The position numbers and the translations under genes are program-made. From contig NZ_BOOC01000027.1 of assembly GCF_016863035.1 (NCBI RefSeq), positions 1 to 64,000 on the forward strand: a DNA stretch of 64,000 nt, given 5' to 3'. The notes below the pieces were generated by a model. The model saw only the letters and a list, made by a program, of their open reading frames with translations, had not been told where the DNA came from and ran no database searches. Below, one piece after another: positions 26,170 to 34,792 of this stretch. Positions within the stretch are counted from its first letter, which is position 1. The number at the start of each line of letters is the position of its first letter. Source of the stretch: Microbispora corallina (lineage in GTDB: Bacteria > Actinomycetota > Actinomycetes > Streptosporangiales > Streptosporangiaceae).

Positions 26170-27810
26170 GTGACCCCCACCGACCTCGTACGGCTCGCCC
26201 GTGAGTGGCGGGACCAGGACCCGGACCCGCGGACGCGGGCCGAGCTGGACGACCTCCTGGAGCGGGAGGACCTGGCCGCGCTGGCCGACCGGTTCGGGGC
26301 CAAGCTGGAGTTCGGCACGGCGGGCCTGCGCGGCGAGCTGGGCGCGGGACCCAACCGGATGAACCGCGTCACCGTCATGCGGGCGGCCGCGGGGCTGGCC
26401 CGGGTCCTCGGCCCCGGGAAGCACGTCGTGATCGGCTACGACGGCCGGCACAACTCGGACGTGTTCGCCACCGACACGGCCGCCGTGCTCACGGGTGCGG
26501 GCCTGCGGGCCTCGGTCATGGGCGCCAGATGGCCCACCCCTGTCCTGGCCTTCGCCGTCCGGCATCTCGGCGCCGACGCGGGCGTTATGGTCACGGCGTC
26601 GCACAACCCGCCCAGGGACAACGGCTACAAGGTCTACTGGGGCGACGGCGCGCAGATCGTGCCGCCGGTCGACCAGGAGATCTCCCAGGCCATCGACGCC
26701 GTGGGCCGGGTGGACGAGCTCCCGCTCGGCGAGGGGTGGACGACGCTCGGGCACGGCGACATCGTCGAGCCGTACCTGGAGGCCGTGACGTCCCTGCCGA
26801 TCGGCGACGCCCGGGACCTCTCGGTCGCCTACACCCCGATGCACGGCGTCGGCGGCTCGACGCTGTCGGAGGCGTTCCTCAGGGCCGGGTTCCCCGCTCC
26901 GGCCGTCGTCGAGGCCCAGGCGCTGCCGGATCCCGACTTCCCGACCGTGGCGTTCCCCAACCCGGAGGAGCCGGGCGCCATGGACCTCGCGCTCGGCCTC
27001 GCCGCCTCGATCGGCGCGGACCTGGTCGTCGCCAACGACCCCGACGCCGACCGGTGCGCGGCCGGCACGCCGCTGCCCGGCGGGGGCTACCGCATGCTGA
27101 CCGGCGACGAGGTGGGCGGCCTGCTGGCCGAGCACGTGCTGCGGCACACCACCGGGGACGACCGGCTGGTGGCCACCTCGATCGTGTCGTCGTCGCTGCT
27201 CGGCAGGATCGCCGAGGCGTACGGCGTGCGGCACGCCGAGACCCTCACCGGCTTCAAGTGGATCATGAAGTCGGGGCCGGGCCTGGTGTTCGGGTACGAG
27301 GAGGCGCTCGGCTACAGCGTCGGCTCGGACGCCGGCCTGCCCGTGCACGACAAGGACGGCATCGGCGCCGCGCTGGCCGTGGCCGGGCTGGCCGCCGCCG
27401 CCAAACGGGACGGCCTGACGCTGCTCGACCTGCTCGACGAGCAGGCCCGCCGGTACGGCCTGCACGCGACCGGCCAGCTCTCGTTCCGGGTCGAAGACCT
27501 CTCGCTGATCTCCGAGGCGATGGAGCGCCTGCGCGCCCACCCGCCGGTCGAGCTGGCAGGCAGGTCCGTGGAGTCGGCGGAGGACCTGTCGGAGGGCGCC
27601 GGCGGGCTCCCGCCCACCGAGGGCCTGCGCTACCGCCTCGCCGGAGACGCCCGGATCGTCGTACGGCCCAGCGGCACCGAGCCCAAGCTCAAGTGCTACC
27701 TGGAGGTCGTCGTCGCGGTGGAGGGCGGCGACGTGGCCGCGGCCCGTGCGAAGGGCGCGCGGGACCTGGAGGCCCTGAGGAAGGACCTGGCCGTCGCCCT
27801 CGGCCTGTGA
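26170..27810 (+). CDS. Phospho-sugar mutase (alpha-D-phosphohexomutase family)
   Basis: 546 aa. The active-site serine loop is TASHNPPRDNGYKVYWGDGAQI with S144, the Mg site is NDPDADR, the sugar-binding loop is GYEEALGYSVG, and the C-terminal phosphate loop is RPSGTEPKLKCYLEV. This is the long PGM2/ManB-like subgroup. Its position right after PNP suggests it converts ribose-1- and deoxyribose-1-phosphate to the 5-phosphates (phosphopentomutase role), but phosphoglucomutase or phosphomannomutase activity is equally allowed by the motifs. The two genes form one operon ended by a strong hairpin. Confidence 0.9.
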   Translation: MTPTDLVRLAREWRDQDPDPRTRAELDDLLEREDLAALADRFGAKLEFGTAGLRGELGAGPNRMNRVTVMRAAAGLARVLGPGKHVVIGYDGRHNSDVFATDTAAVLTGAGLRASVMGARWPTPVLAFAVRHLGADAGVMVTASHNPPRDNGYKVYWGDGAQIVPPVDQEISQAIDAVGRVDELPLGEGWTTLGHGDIVEPYLEAVTSLPIGDARDLSVAYTPMHGVGGSTLSEAFLRAGFPAPAVVEAQALPDPDFPTVAFPNPEEPGAMDLALGLAASIGADLVVANDPDADRCAAGTPLPGGGYRMLTGDEVGGLLAEHVLRHTTGDDRLVATSIVSSSLLGRIAEAYGVRHAETLTGFKWIMKSGPGLVFGYEEALGYSVGSDAGLPVHDKDGIGAALAVAGLAAAAKRDGLTLLDLLDEQARRYGLHATGQLSFRVEDLSLISEAMERLRAHPPVELAGRSVESAEDLSEGAGGLPPTEGLRYRLAGDARIVVRPSGTEPKLKCYLEVVVAVEGGDVAAARAKGARDLEALRKDLAVALGL

Positions 27811-27817
27811 GCCCGGC

Positions 27818-27841
27818 GCCGGGACCCCCCGGGGTCCCGGC
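27818..27841 (+). terminator. Intrinsic terminator after the mutase gene
   Basis: A perfect 11-bp inverted repeat GCCGGGACCCC / GGGGTCCCGGC with a 2-nt centre, 8 nt after the stop. Confidence 0.8.
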
Positions 27842-27943
27842 GATCAGGCCGCACGTCCCGGCCGACCCGGCAAGGCCATCCCCGCCGCGCGTGACGCCGC
27901 ACGCCCCGGCCGACCCGGCCGGGACGTTCCGGGGTGGAGCGGA

Positions 27944-28531
27944 TCAGGCGAGGACGATCGTCACGACGACCAGCGCGACGGCGGCGGCCACGGCCGCCAC
28001 CGCCCACGGCGACCAGGTGACGCGCGTCTCGCCCGCCGCGGTCTCCCGCCGGGTCCTGCTCATCTCCGTGAGCTGCTGGGCCACCCAGTCGGCGTGGGTT
28101 CGCCCGCCGACGGCCTCGGCCGCCGCCCGCTCCGCCTTCGACGTACGGGACGAGGCGAGGGCCCTGCTCGCCCGGCTCGCGGCCTTGGCCCGTTCCCTGG
28201 CCGTGGCCTGCGGGGTCCAGCAGCGGACGGCCAGGGGCCCCGACTCGATGACGATCGTGCTCGCCACGATCACGTCGTCCACGGCGTTCCAGGGGATGTA
28301 GGCGTCGCGCAGGACGTTGCGCACCCGGACCCCGCCGTCCTCGGCCACGATCGCCGGGCGCAGCGCCATGAGGAACACCAGCGCCGTGAGGACGCCGAGC
28401 ACGCACCCCGCGACCAGGGCCGACGGCATCGAGCCGTGCGCGACCAGGTCCCAGACGTTCCAGGCGGCGAACACCAGCCAGGCCCAGCCGAAGATCCAGG
28501 CCAGCCGCGACCGGTACGTCTGCCTGCTCAC
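27944..28531 (-). CDS. PH-domain-like membrane protein
   Basis: 195 aa from the GTG at 28531, which shares GTGA with the add stop. Two membrane helices at about 10-60 ([40 protein letters not shown]) are followed by a bacterial PH-like (bPH2) segment, [26 protein letters not shown] helical cytoplasmic stretch and a last membrane helix at the C-terminus ([19 protein letters not shown]) follow. This architecture is common in actinomycetes, with unknown function. Coupling to adenosine deaminase gives no obvious hint. Confidence 0.75.
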   Translation of the reverse strand: MSRQTYRSRLAWIFGWAWLVFAAWNVWDLVAHGSMPSALVAGCVLGVLTALVFLMALRPAIVAEDGGVRVRNVLRDAYIPWNAVDDVIVASTIVIESGPLAVRCWTPQATARERAKAASRASRALASSRTSKAERAAAEAVGGRTHADWVAQQLTEMSRTRRETAAGETRVTWSPWAVAAVAAAVALVVVTIVLA

Positions 28532-29616
28532 GCGTGCCACTTCAGCTGGGCGAAGCCGGGCTTGATCAGGCCGTTGATCAGCGACAGCCGCTCGTCGAAC
28601 GGGATGAACGCGGACTTCATGGCGTTGACCGTGAACCACTGCAGGTCGTCCCAGTCGTAGCCGAACGCCTCCACCAGCGCGGCGAACTCCCTCGACAGGC
28701 TGGTCCTGCTCATGAGCCGGTTGTCGGTGTTGACCGTCACCCGGAAGTAGAGCCGGCGGAGCAGGCCGATCGGGTGCCCGGCGATCGACGGCGCCGCACC
28801 CGTCTGCACGTTGGACGTCGGGCACATCTCCAGCGGGATCCGCTTGTCGCGCACGTAGGCGGCCAGCCGTCCCAGCTTGGCCTCCCCGTCCCCGGACACC
28901 GCGATGTCGTCGATGATCCGCACGCCGTGGCCGAGCCGGTCGGCCCCGCACCACTGGATGGCCTGCCAGATCGACGGCAGCCCGAACCCCTCGCCCGCGT
29001 GGATCGTGAAGTGGGCGTTCTCCCTCTGCAGGTACTCGAACGCGTCGAGGTGCCGGGTGGGCGGGTAGCCCGCCTCCGCACCGGCGATGTCGAAGCCGAC
29101 CACGCCGAGGTCGCGGTAGCGCACGGCGAGCTCCGCGATCTCCATCGACCGCGCCTGGTGGCGCATGGCGGTGAGCAGCGTGCCGACGCGGATCCTCGGC
29201 TCCCCGTCCGGGCCCGCCGAGCCCTGGCGGAAGCCCTCCAGCACGGCCTCCACCACCTGGTCGAGGGTGAGCCCGGCCGACGTGTGCTGCTCCGGCGCGA
29301 AGCGGACCTCGGCGTAGACGACGCCGTCGTCCGCCAGGTCCTCCGCGCACTCGGCGGCGACCCGCACCAGGGCCTCGCGCGTCTGCATCACGCCGACCGT
29401 GTGGGCGAACGTCTCCAGGTAGCGCTCCAGCGACCCCGAGTCGGACGCGTCGCGGAACCACTCGCCGAGGCCGTCCGGGTCGTACGACGGCAGCTCGTGG
29501 CCGTTCTCACGGGCGAGATCGATGATCGTCGCCGGGCGCAGCCCGCCGTCCAGGTGGTCGTGCAGCAGCACCTTCGGAGCCTTGCGGATCTCCTCCAGAG
29601 AGGGCAGCCGGCTCAT
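28528..29616 (-). CDS. add: Adenosine deaminase
   Basis: 362 aa. Zn ligands H19 and H21 in HDHLDGG, the HAGEG motif near residue 205 (catalytic Glu nearby), LGHGVRI, and the Zn/catalytic Asp in NTDNRLMS near residue 294. It converts adenosine or deoxyadenosine to inosine or deoxyinosine, feeding PNP. The ATG at 29616 overlaps the stop of a 27-codon mini-ORF whose last codons carry GGGGAGG, so add translation probably depends on reinitiation. The PH-domain gene is coupled downstream. Confidence 0.95.
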   Translation of the reverse strand: MSRLPSLEEIRKAPKVLLHDHLDGGLRPATIIDLARENGHELPSYDPDGLGEWFRDASDSGSLERYLETFAHTVGVMQTREALVRVAAECAEDLADDGVVYAEVRFAPEQHTSAGLTLDQVVEAVLEGFRQGSAGPDGEPRIRVGTLLTAMRHQARSMEIAELAVRYRDLGVVGFDIAGAEAGYPPTRHLDAFEYLQRENAHFTIHAGEGFGLPSIWQAIQWCGADRLGHGVRIIDDIAVSGDGEAKLGRLAAYVRDKRIPLEMCPTSNVQTGAAPSIAGHPIGLLRRLYFRVTVNTDNRLMSRTSLSREFAALVEAFGYDWDDLQWFTVNAMKSAFIPFDERLSLINGLIKPGFAQLKWHA

Positions 29617-29696
29617 GCGGACACCTCCCCGCGCGGCTCGGGGCGGCGTTCGCCGATGACGCCGCGCCGGCCGATGCGCTCGCTCCGCTCGCTCAT
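29613..29696 (-). CDS. 27-aa mini-ORF of the MSERSER type, coupled to add
   Basis: The product starts [17 protein letters not shown] and ends EVSA. Its ATG (29696) overlaps the stop of a 9-codon ORF, and its own TGA overlaps the add ATG. GGAGG lies before its start and GGGGAGG before add. The DNA for SERSER is the GCGAGCGGAGCGAGC-type repeat that I recall as widespread in actinomycete intergenic regions. It probably works as a translational linker. Whether the peptide itself matters is unknown. Confidence 0.55.
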   Translation of the reverse strand: MSERSERIGRRGVIGERRPEPRGEVSA

Positions 29697-29722
29697 CCGC
29701 CCTCCTCGCTCCGGTCGCTCAT
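29693..29722 (-). CDS. 9-aa leaderless mini-ORF (MSDRSEEGG)
   Basis: The ATG at 29722 lies 6 nt after a TAGGAT -10 (29734-29729), so it would be read leaderlessly. Its TGA overlaps the next ATG in ATGA, and its codons contain the GGAGG used by that start. It is the first step of the 9-codon, 27-codon, add, PH-gene coupling chain. Confidence 0.45.
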   Translation of the reverse strand: MSDRSEEGG

Positions 29723-29728
29723 GTCGCA

Positions 29729-29734
29729 ATCCTA
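29729..29734 (-). promoter_or_regulatory. -10 box for the add transcript
   Basis: TAGGAT on the minus strand, 6 nt upstream of the ATG at 29722. No clear -35 is seen. Confidence 0.4.
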
Positions 29735-29776
29735 TGGCCGGGCGCGGGGGCGTCCCCGGGCCGGACCTGCCGATTC

Positions 29777-30130
29777 TCACTCGTCCCTGTTGGCGGTCTC
29801 CGGCGAGAACGCCGGCAGGCACACCGCCACGTACTCGGCCCCGGACTGCCCGGAGCTGTAGCGGATCTTCTCTCCCGGCTCGCTCACGAACGCCTGCCCG
29901 GCCTCCACGACCGTCGTGCCCCCGGCGTGCTCCACCACGACCGAGCCCGACAGCACCAGCGTGTACTCGGCGAACTCGGGCGTCTGCGCCGGCTCCTCCC
30001 ACCCGGGCGGCGCGACCATACGCGCGATGGAGATCCGGTCGTCCCCGCTGTTCACACGTCCGACGTACTCGTCGATGACCTTGCCACCCGGCACGGGGAT
30101 GCGGGTGGGCTCGTCGATCCTCCTGACCAT
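29777..30130 (-). CDS. Cupin-domain protein
   Basis: 117 aa single-domain cupin. Motif 1 is degenerate (PEFAEYTLVLSGSVVVE), so the usual His pair of G(X)5HXH is not seen. Motif 2 is VVEAGQAFVSEPGEKIRYSS. Because the metal-binding His residues are largely missing, it may bind a ligand without catalysis. It stands alone between the AMIN-like lipoprotein gene and the add chain, about 55 bp upstream of the first mini-ORF on the same strand. The function is unknown. Confidence 0.75.
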   Translation of the reverse strand: MVRRIDEPTRIPVPGGKVIDEYVGRVNSGDDRISIARMVAPPGWEEPAQTPEFAEYTLVLSGSVVVEHAGGTTVVEAGQAFVSEPGEKIRYSSGQSGAEYVAVCLPAFSPETANRDE

Positions 30131-30143
30131 GCCGCCCAGTCTG

Positions 30144-30782
30144 TCAGCGTCCCACGTCGATCACGAGGCGGGTCGGCCCCCGCTGCTCGGTCACCCGGAA
30201 CGGCGCCCGGTGGTCGAGAACGAGTCCGACGCTGACGACGCCCTCGAAGTCGCCGTTGTTGACGATGCGGGTGACGTTGGGCAGGTTCGCGGCCACCTGG
30301 CGGGGGCCGGGCCACGTGGGTCTCCCCTCCAGGTCGTGCGCGCTCGCCGGGACGAGCGTGAGCTGGAGATAGGCCCCGCCGCGGGCGCTCACCGGCGTCC
30401 CCGAGCCGTCCTGCAGCAGCTTGTCGACCCAGTCGGCCGTGTAGCCGGTCATCTGCCCCTTCAGCTCGATGACCACCCGGTCGTAGCCGTCGTGGGCCGC
30501 GTACCGGACGCCCGTGACGATCGGGGGGTCCGTGGGGCCGCGCTCCACCCGTACCGGCTCGGTCGAGGTGGGCGGCGGGGGCTCGCTCGCCGCGTCCGTC
30601 CCGCCGGGAGAGGCCGGCGCGCTCGCGTCCGGGCCTCCGGTGGCGGCGGCAGCGGTGGAGGTGGTGACGGCGGTCGGGACGGCCGGCCCGGAGGACGGCG
30701 CCGGCGAGCCCGCCGCGCCGCCGCCTCCACAGGCGGTGAGAGCGGCGAGCAGGAGGAGGACGAGGGCGGGACGGGTGATCAT
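30144..30782 (-). CDS. AMIN-like domain lipoprotein
   Basis: 212 aa from the ATG at 30782, chosen so that a short lipoprotein signal follows directly (MITRPALVLLLLAALTAC, with LTAC as lipobox). A Gly/Ala/Pro/Thr-rich spacer runs to about residue 85. A C-terminal beta-rich domain begins VRYAAHDGYDRVVIELKG and ends TRLVIDVGR, resembling the AMIN-like domain of actinobacterial envelope lipoproteins. It is probably anchored on the outer face of the membrane and may bind wall polymers. It is divergent from the sigma-like fusion gene. Confidence 0.8.
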   Translation of the reverse strand: MITRPALVLLLLAALTACGGGGAAGSPAPSSGPAVPTAVTTSTAAAATGGPDASAPASPGGTDAASEPPPPTSTEPVRVERGPTDPPIVTGVRYAAHDGYDRVVIELKGQMTGYTADWVDKLLQDGSGTPVSARGGAYLQLTLVPASAHDLEGRPTWPGPRQVAANLPNVTRIVNNGDFEGVVSVGLVLDHRAPFRVTEQRGPTRLVIDVGR

Positions 30783-30888
30783 GGCGGGCTTCTTTCGCGT
30801 TGCTGTCCGCCCGTTAGATGCGGGGATCATGTCGTGGGTTCACACGTTCGGCTACTCTGAGCGCCCCGAATGCCAACGAGCGCGACGA

Positions 30889-33207
30889 ATGCGTATTTAC
30901 GATCAGACGACCAGGACGTGGACCGTGATCGACAGACCGAGCCGGAGCCGCCCGGCGGCCGGACGGGGCGCGGCGATGCGGAAGCTGCCGGGGTTCGCCG
31001 CCTTCGCCGCGGACCAGGCACCGGTGCTGGCGCGGACGGCCTACCTGCTGACCGGCGACGCGGCCGCGAGCCGCCGGCTCGTGGAGGCGGCGCTGACGTC
31101 CGTGGCGGACCGCTGGAGCGCCGTGCGCTGGTCGTTCCCCGCCCACGAGGCCCGTGCCGCGCTCTTCGCGGCCGGCCTCAGACGGACGCGCTCCCGGCGC
31201 GTGCCGCCCGCGGACGCCTCCACGCCCGTCTCTTCCCCGGCCGGCTCTTCCCCGGCCGACTCTCTCCCGGCCGGCTCTTCCCGGGCCGGCTCCTTCTCGG
31301 CTGACTCTTCCTCGGCCGATCGGGCCGGGCTCGCGGCCGCGCTGGCGGCGCTGCCGCCGCGTGGGCGGGCGCTGGTCGTGGCCCGCTTCCACGAGGGCGC
31401 CGGCGAACGGCAGGCCGCCGACCTGTGCCGCACGAAACTCGCGACCGCCGGCCCGGAGACCGCCGCGGCCCTCGCGGAACTGCGCCGCCGCCTCCCCCAC
31501 CTCGCCGGGTATGGGACGGCCGCCACGTCCGCCGCCTCGAAGGAACCGGAGGAGGCCCGCAATCCGGACGAGGAGACGGCGTCGGCGCCCTCGGACCCGA
31601 CGCCTACTCCTGGCCCGGACGAGCCCGATCGGCGGGAGGGGGCCGCGGCGTCCGGCTCGGGAATGCCGCCGTGGGTGTCCCCCTCCTCGCCGCCGGAGCT
31701 GGGCCCGTGGGCGTCCCCCGACGGGTCTCCGTACGGGAACGGGCGGGACGGCGACCCCTACGGCGCCGAAGGCCACGACGCCGACGGCGGACCACGGAAC
31801 CCGGACGGCCTGTGGCGGCCGGAGGACGCCGGGGAGGACCCCTGGCACGAGGGGCTGCGGCGCGCCCTGGCCGCCCTCGCCCGCGAGGCGCCACCCCTCG
31901 CACTCCACACAACACCGCTCGACGCCACCCTCGACCGCGAGGCACCGCCGCTTGACGCCGCCCGCGCCGTGACCCCGCAGGACGGGGACGCCGCGGCCGA
32001 GGACGGCTTCGTGGCCGGCGTGCTCGACTCCGTGGTCCGGCATCGGGCCCGCCGGACGGCCTTCACCACGAGCGTCGTCGTGACGATGGCGGCCCTCGTC
32101 GTGACGCCGTTCGCGTTCGGCTTGGCGGCCGTGGTGAGCAGGGCGCAGGACGTCTCCGCCGTCCCCGTCCACAGCCCTACGGCTATGCCCAAGGAGGGGG
32201 CTCCCGCCGAGGGGCCCGACGGGACGCCCGGCCCGCTGCCGTCCACGGTGCGCGACCCGATCCGGTACGCGTACCGGGGCTCGTGCACCGGCTTCGAGGA
32301 CGAGGTCGAGGAGGGGGACGAGGGGAACGACGAGGCGAGCGGCCCGGCCTGTGAGCAGTGGCGCGTCGTCACGACCGGGGGCGAGCAGTGGCGCGTCCCC
32401 GACGTCGACCTCGGCCAGGGCACCGGACGGCGGCCGCAGTTCGCCGTGAGCGCCGACGGCAACCGGATGGCCTACTTCAGCGCGAACCTGCCCGACTTCG
32501 TGGTGATGGACAGGCGGCACTCGGTCCCCGAGTGGAGCGAGATCTCCGACGGGATGGAGCGGATCCCGCACGACACGGGCCTGGTCATCTCCCCGGCGGG
32601 GCGGTGGATCGCCGTCGACTTCGGCGCCGGGGCCCGCGCGCCGAAGCCTCGCCTGCACGACTTCACCAGGAACCGGACGTGGGTGCTGCCGCAGCGCGTC
32701 GAGGTGCTGGCCGTGGCCGAGAACGGCACCCTCACCGCCACGCTCACCCGCGACGACCCCCACGCGCCGGGCCGGCTGCGCATCACGACGCTCGTGCGGA
32801 TCCGGCCGGACGGACGGGTGCTGAGCCACGTCCGCGTCGACCCCGCCCTGTTCGGCGCCGGGGCGGCGCCGTCCCCCGACGGCCGCCTGCTGGCCCTGGC
32901 GTCCGAGCGCGCCCATCCGCGTCAGGGCGACCACGGCCTGCTGGTGACCATGGACGTGGCCACCGGACGGCTGCGCGGCCGGGTGGAGGCGGCGCTCGCG
33001 TCCCGTACGCGTCTGCTCGGCGTCCGCGGCTGGGCCGACGACCACGAGGTCCTCGTGGAGGCCGCGCGGACGGCCGACGAGGACGGCGACGACGGAATGA
33101 TCCTCCAGGCCGTCGACGTGCGCAGCGGGGCGGCCCGCCCGATCCCGCTGGGCGGGCCGGGCCGTCTCCCGGCCACCTGGGTCCCCGGCGTGATCGCCGC
33201 GCCCTGA
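30889..33207 (+). CDS. Sigma-like N-terminal domain fused to a membrane-anchored beta-propeller
   Basis: About 772 aa; the start is uncertain (ATG 30889, GTG 30925 or ATG 30976). After a short lead, FAAFAADQAPVLARTAYLLTGD resembles region 2 of SigE-type ECF sigma factors. LAALPPRGRALVVARFHEGAG and RLPHLAG resemble region 4, but the DNA-binding helix is degenerate. A 6 x 15-bp repeat interrupts the two parts. A disordered Pro/Asp/Gly-rich linker, a membrane helix at about 385-410 (FTTSVVVTMAALVVTPFAFG) and a C-terminal WD40/TolB-like propeller (QFAVSADGNRMAYFSA, PSPDGRLLALASE) follow. It may be a transmembrane sensor derived from a sigma factor. Confidence 0.7.
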   Translation: MRIYDQTTRTWTVIDRPSRSRPAAGRGAAMRKLPGFAAFAADQAPVLARTAYLLTGDAAASRRLVEAALTSVADRWSAVRWSFPAHEARAALFAAGLRRTRSRRVPPADASTPVSSPAGSSPADSLPAGSSRAGSFSADSSSADRAGLAAALAALPPRGRALVVARFHEGAGERQAADLCRTKLATAGPETAAALAELRRRLPHLAGYGTAATSAASKEPEEARNPDEETASAPSDPTPTPGPDEPDRREGAAASGSGMPPWVSPSSPPELGPWASPDGSPYGNGRDGDPYGAEGHDADGGPRNPDGLWRPEDAGEDPWHEGLRRALAALAREAPPLALHTTPLDATLDREAPPLDAARAVTPQDGDAAAEDGFVAGVLDSVVRHRARRTAFTTSVVVTMAALVVTPFAFGLAAVVSRAQDVSAVPVHSPTAMPKEGAPAEGPDGTPGPLPSTVRDPIRYAYRGSCTGFEDEVEEGDEGNDEASGPACEQWRVVTTGGEQWRVPDVDLGQGTGRRPQFAVSADGNRMAYFSANLPDFVVMDRRHSVPEWSEISDGMERIPHDTGLVISPAGRWIAVDFGAGARAPKPRLHDFTRNRTWVLPQRVEVLAVAENGTLTATLTRDDPHAPGRLRITTLVRIRPDGRVLSHVRVDPALFGAGAAPSPDGRLLALASERAHPRQGDHGLLVTMDVATGRLRGRVEAALASRTRLLGVRGWADDHEVLVEAARTADEDGDDGMILQAVDVRSGAARPIPLGGPGRLPATWVPGVIAAP
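31231..31320 (+). repeat. Coding minisatellite, 6 x 15 bp
   Basis: Six imperfect 15-bp units of the type TCTTCCCCGGCCGGC encode SSPAG, SSPAD, SLPAG, SSRAG, SFSAD and SSSAD in the sigma-like part of the fusion protein. Confidence 0.9.
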
Positions 33208-33225
33208 CCCTCCCGAACGTGGCGA

Positions 33226-33255
33226 AGGGGCGCCCCGGAGAACCGGGACGCCCCT
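33226..33255. terminator. Convergent terminator
   Basis: AGGGGCGCCCCGG - AGAA - CCGGGACGCCCCT, one mismatch, between the stops of the propeller gene (plus) and the MFS gene (minus). Confidence 0.8.
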
Positions 33256-33268
33256 GGAGTGAGAGTGG

Positions 33269-34684
33269 TCAGGCCGTTTCGAGCACCCGTTCCTCGACGG
33301 TCTCCGGCACGCGTGGCCGCTGCCGGACTCCGGTGAGGGCGACGCCGAGGCCGATCAGGGCGAACAGCGCCGACACGATGATCGCGGCACGGAAGCGCAC
33401 GATGGGGTCCCCACCCGTGCCGGCGGTCAGCACGGCCGTGACGATCGCGAGCACGACGGCCCCGCCGACCTGCCCCGAGGTGTTGAGCAGCCCGGAGGCG
33501 AGTCCCTGCTCCTCGTCGGGCACGCCCGCCGTGGCCTGGATGTTCAGCGAGGGGAACGACAGGGCGAACGCGATGCCCAGCAGGATCATGCCCGGCAGCA
33601 CCATCGTCAGCAGGCTCGGGTGGCGGTCCACCCGGAAGAACAGGGCGTAGCCGGCGAGCAGCGCGACCGACCCGACGGCGATGAGCCGCGAGGTGCCGAA
33701 GCGGTCGGCGAGGCCGCCCATCTTCGTCGAGGTCACCGCCACCAGCAGCCCGGCCGGCAGGAACGCGAACGCCGTCTGCAGGGCGCTCCAGCCGAGCAGG
33801 TTCTGGAAATACTGCATGGCCACGAACTGGAAGCCGACGTACGAGCCGAACAGGATGACGAGCCCGATGTTGGCCCGGGCCAGCGGCGCGGACCGCAGGA
33901 TGCCCAGGCGGACGAGCGGGTGCCGGACCCGGCGCTCGATCAGCACGAACAGCCCGAGCAGGGCGGCCGACCCGGCGAGCGACAGCACGGTGCGCACCAG
34001 GCTCACCTTGGGCGCCTCGACGACCGTGAAGACGAGCAGCAGCATGGCGCCGGTGACGGCGACGGCCCCGAACAGGTCGTGCCCGCCCTCGCCGCGCTCC
34101 TCGCCCCGCGCCAGCAGGCGCAGGCCTGCGACGAGCGCGATGAGGGCGACCGGGACCGGCATGAGGAAGGTCCAGCGCCAGCCGATCTCGGTCAGCAGCC
34201 CGGACAGGACGAGCCCGAGCGAGAACCCGCTCGCGCCGCAGGCGGTGAAGATGCTGAGGGCCCGGTTGCGGGCGGGCCCCTCGGCGAAGGTCGTGGTGAT
34301 GATGGACAGCGCCGCCGGAGCGGTGAACGCGGCGCTGATGCCCTTGACGAAGCGGGCCGCGATCAGCAGCGTGCCGTCGGTCATCAGGCCGCCGAGCAGC
34401 GAGGCGACGGCGAACACCACCAGTGCGGCGAGGAACACCCGGCGGCGGCCGAGCAGGTCGGCGGTCCGGCCCCCGAGCAGCAGCAGACCGCCGTACCCGA
34501 GCACGTAGCCGCTCACGACCCACTGCAGGGACGAGGTGGACATGCCGAGGTCGGCCTGGATGGAGGGAAGGGCGACGCCGACCATCGACACGTCGAGGGC
34601 GTCGAGGAACACCACGGCGCACAGGACGGTGAGGGCACCCCAAAGGCGCGCCCCCCAGCGCGCGTCTTGTATGGAGGAGGTCAT
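33269..34684 (-). CDS. MFS drug-efflux transporter (DHA2/EmrB-QacA type)
   Basis: 471 aa from the ATG at 34684; an in-frame upstream ATG would lie inside the operator region and is less likely. About 14 hydrophobic helices. Motif A-like GGRTADLLGRRR follows helix 2, and VVFLDALDVSMVGVALPSI in helix 1 is the motif D1 region. Proton-driven export of drugs or metabolites is expected; the substrate is unknown. It is transcribed away from a MarR gene with shared ATGC/GCAT repeats between them, so it is probably repressed by that MarR. Confidence 0.88.
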   Translation of the reverse strand: MTSSIQDARWGARLWGALTVLCAVVFLDALDVSMVGVALPSIQADLGMSTSSLQWVVSGYVLGYGGLLLLGGRTADLLGRRRVFLAALVVFAVASLLGGLMTDGTLLIAARFVKGISAAFTAPAALSIITTTFAEGPARNRALSIFTACGASGFSLGLVLSGLLTEIGWRWTFLMPVPVALIALVAGLRLLARGEERGEGGHDLFGAVAVTGAMLLLVFTVVEAPKVSLVRTVLSLAGSAALLGLFVLIERRVRHPLVRLGILRSAPLARANIGLVILFGSYVGFQFVAMQYFQNLLGWSALQTAFAFLPAGLLVAVTSTKMGGLADRFGTSRLIAVGSVALLAGYALFFRVDRHPSLLTMVLPGMILLGIAFALSFPSLNIQATAGVPDEEQGLASGLLNTSGQVGGAVVLAIVTAVLTAGTGGDPIVRFRAAIIVSALFALIGLGVALTGVRQRPRVPETVEERVLETA

Positions 34685-34698
34685 GCCGGAGAACTTAC

Positions 34699-34740
34699 AT
34701 GCACATGCATTCAATGCACAAGCAAATAATGCGTTTGCAT
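34699..34740. promoter_or_regulatory. Cluster of ATGC/GCAT palindromes (MarR operator)
   Basis: Perfect palindrome TGCATTCAATGCA at 34706-34718, plus ATGC-N4-GCAT at 34699-34710 and 34729-34740. They overlap the divergent promoters of the MFS and marR genes. The TATAAT -10 of marR starts at 34740, so a bound regulator would block RNA polymerase. Confidence 0.65.
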
Positions 34741-34745
34741 ATAAT
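34740..34745 (+). promoter_or_regulatory. Consensus -10 box for the marR gene
   Basis: TATAAT, directly abutting the last ATGC/GCAT palindrome. The ATG at 34754 lies 8 nt downstream (leaderless option). The ATG at 34793 has GGGAG upstream. Confidence 0.55.
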
Positions 34746-34792
34746 TACCGTGCATGGTAGGCTCGCGCGAAGAAAGGCGGTCGGGAGTGCCC

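Noticed and set aside
34685-34714. Ten-residue N-terminal extension of the MFS transporter from ATG 34714
   Set aside because: It lies inside the palindrome cluster and lacks a Shine-Dalgarno. ATG 34684 gives the normal family N-terminus.
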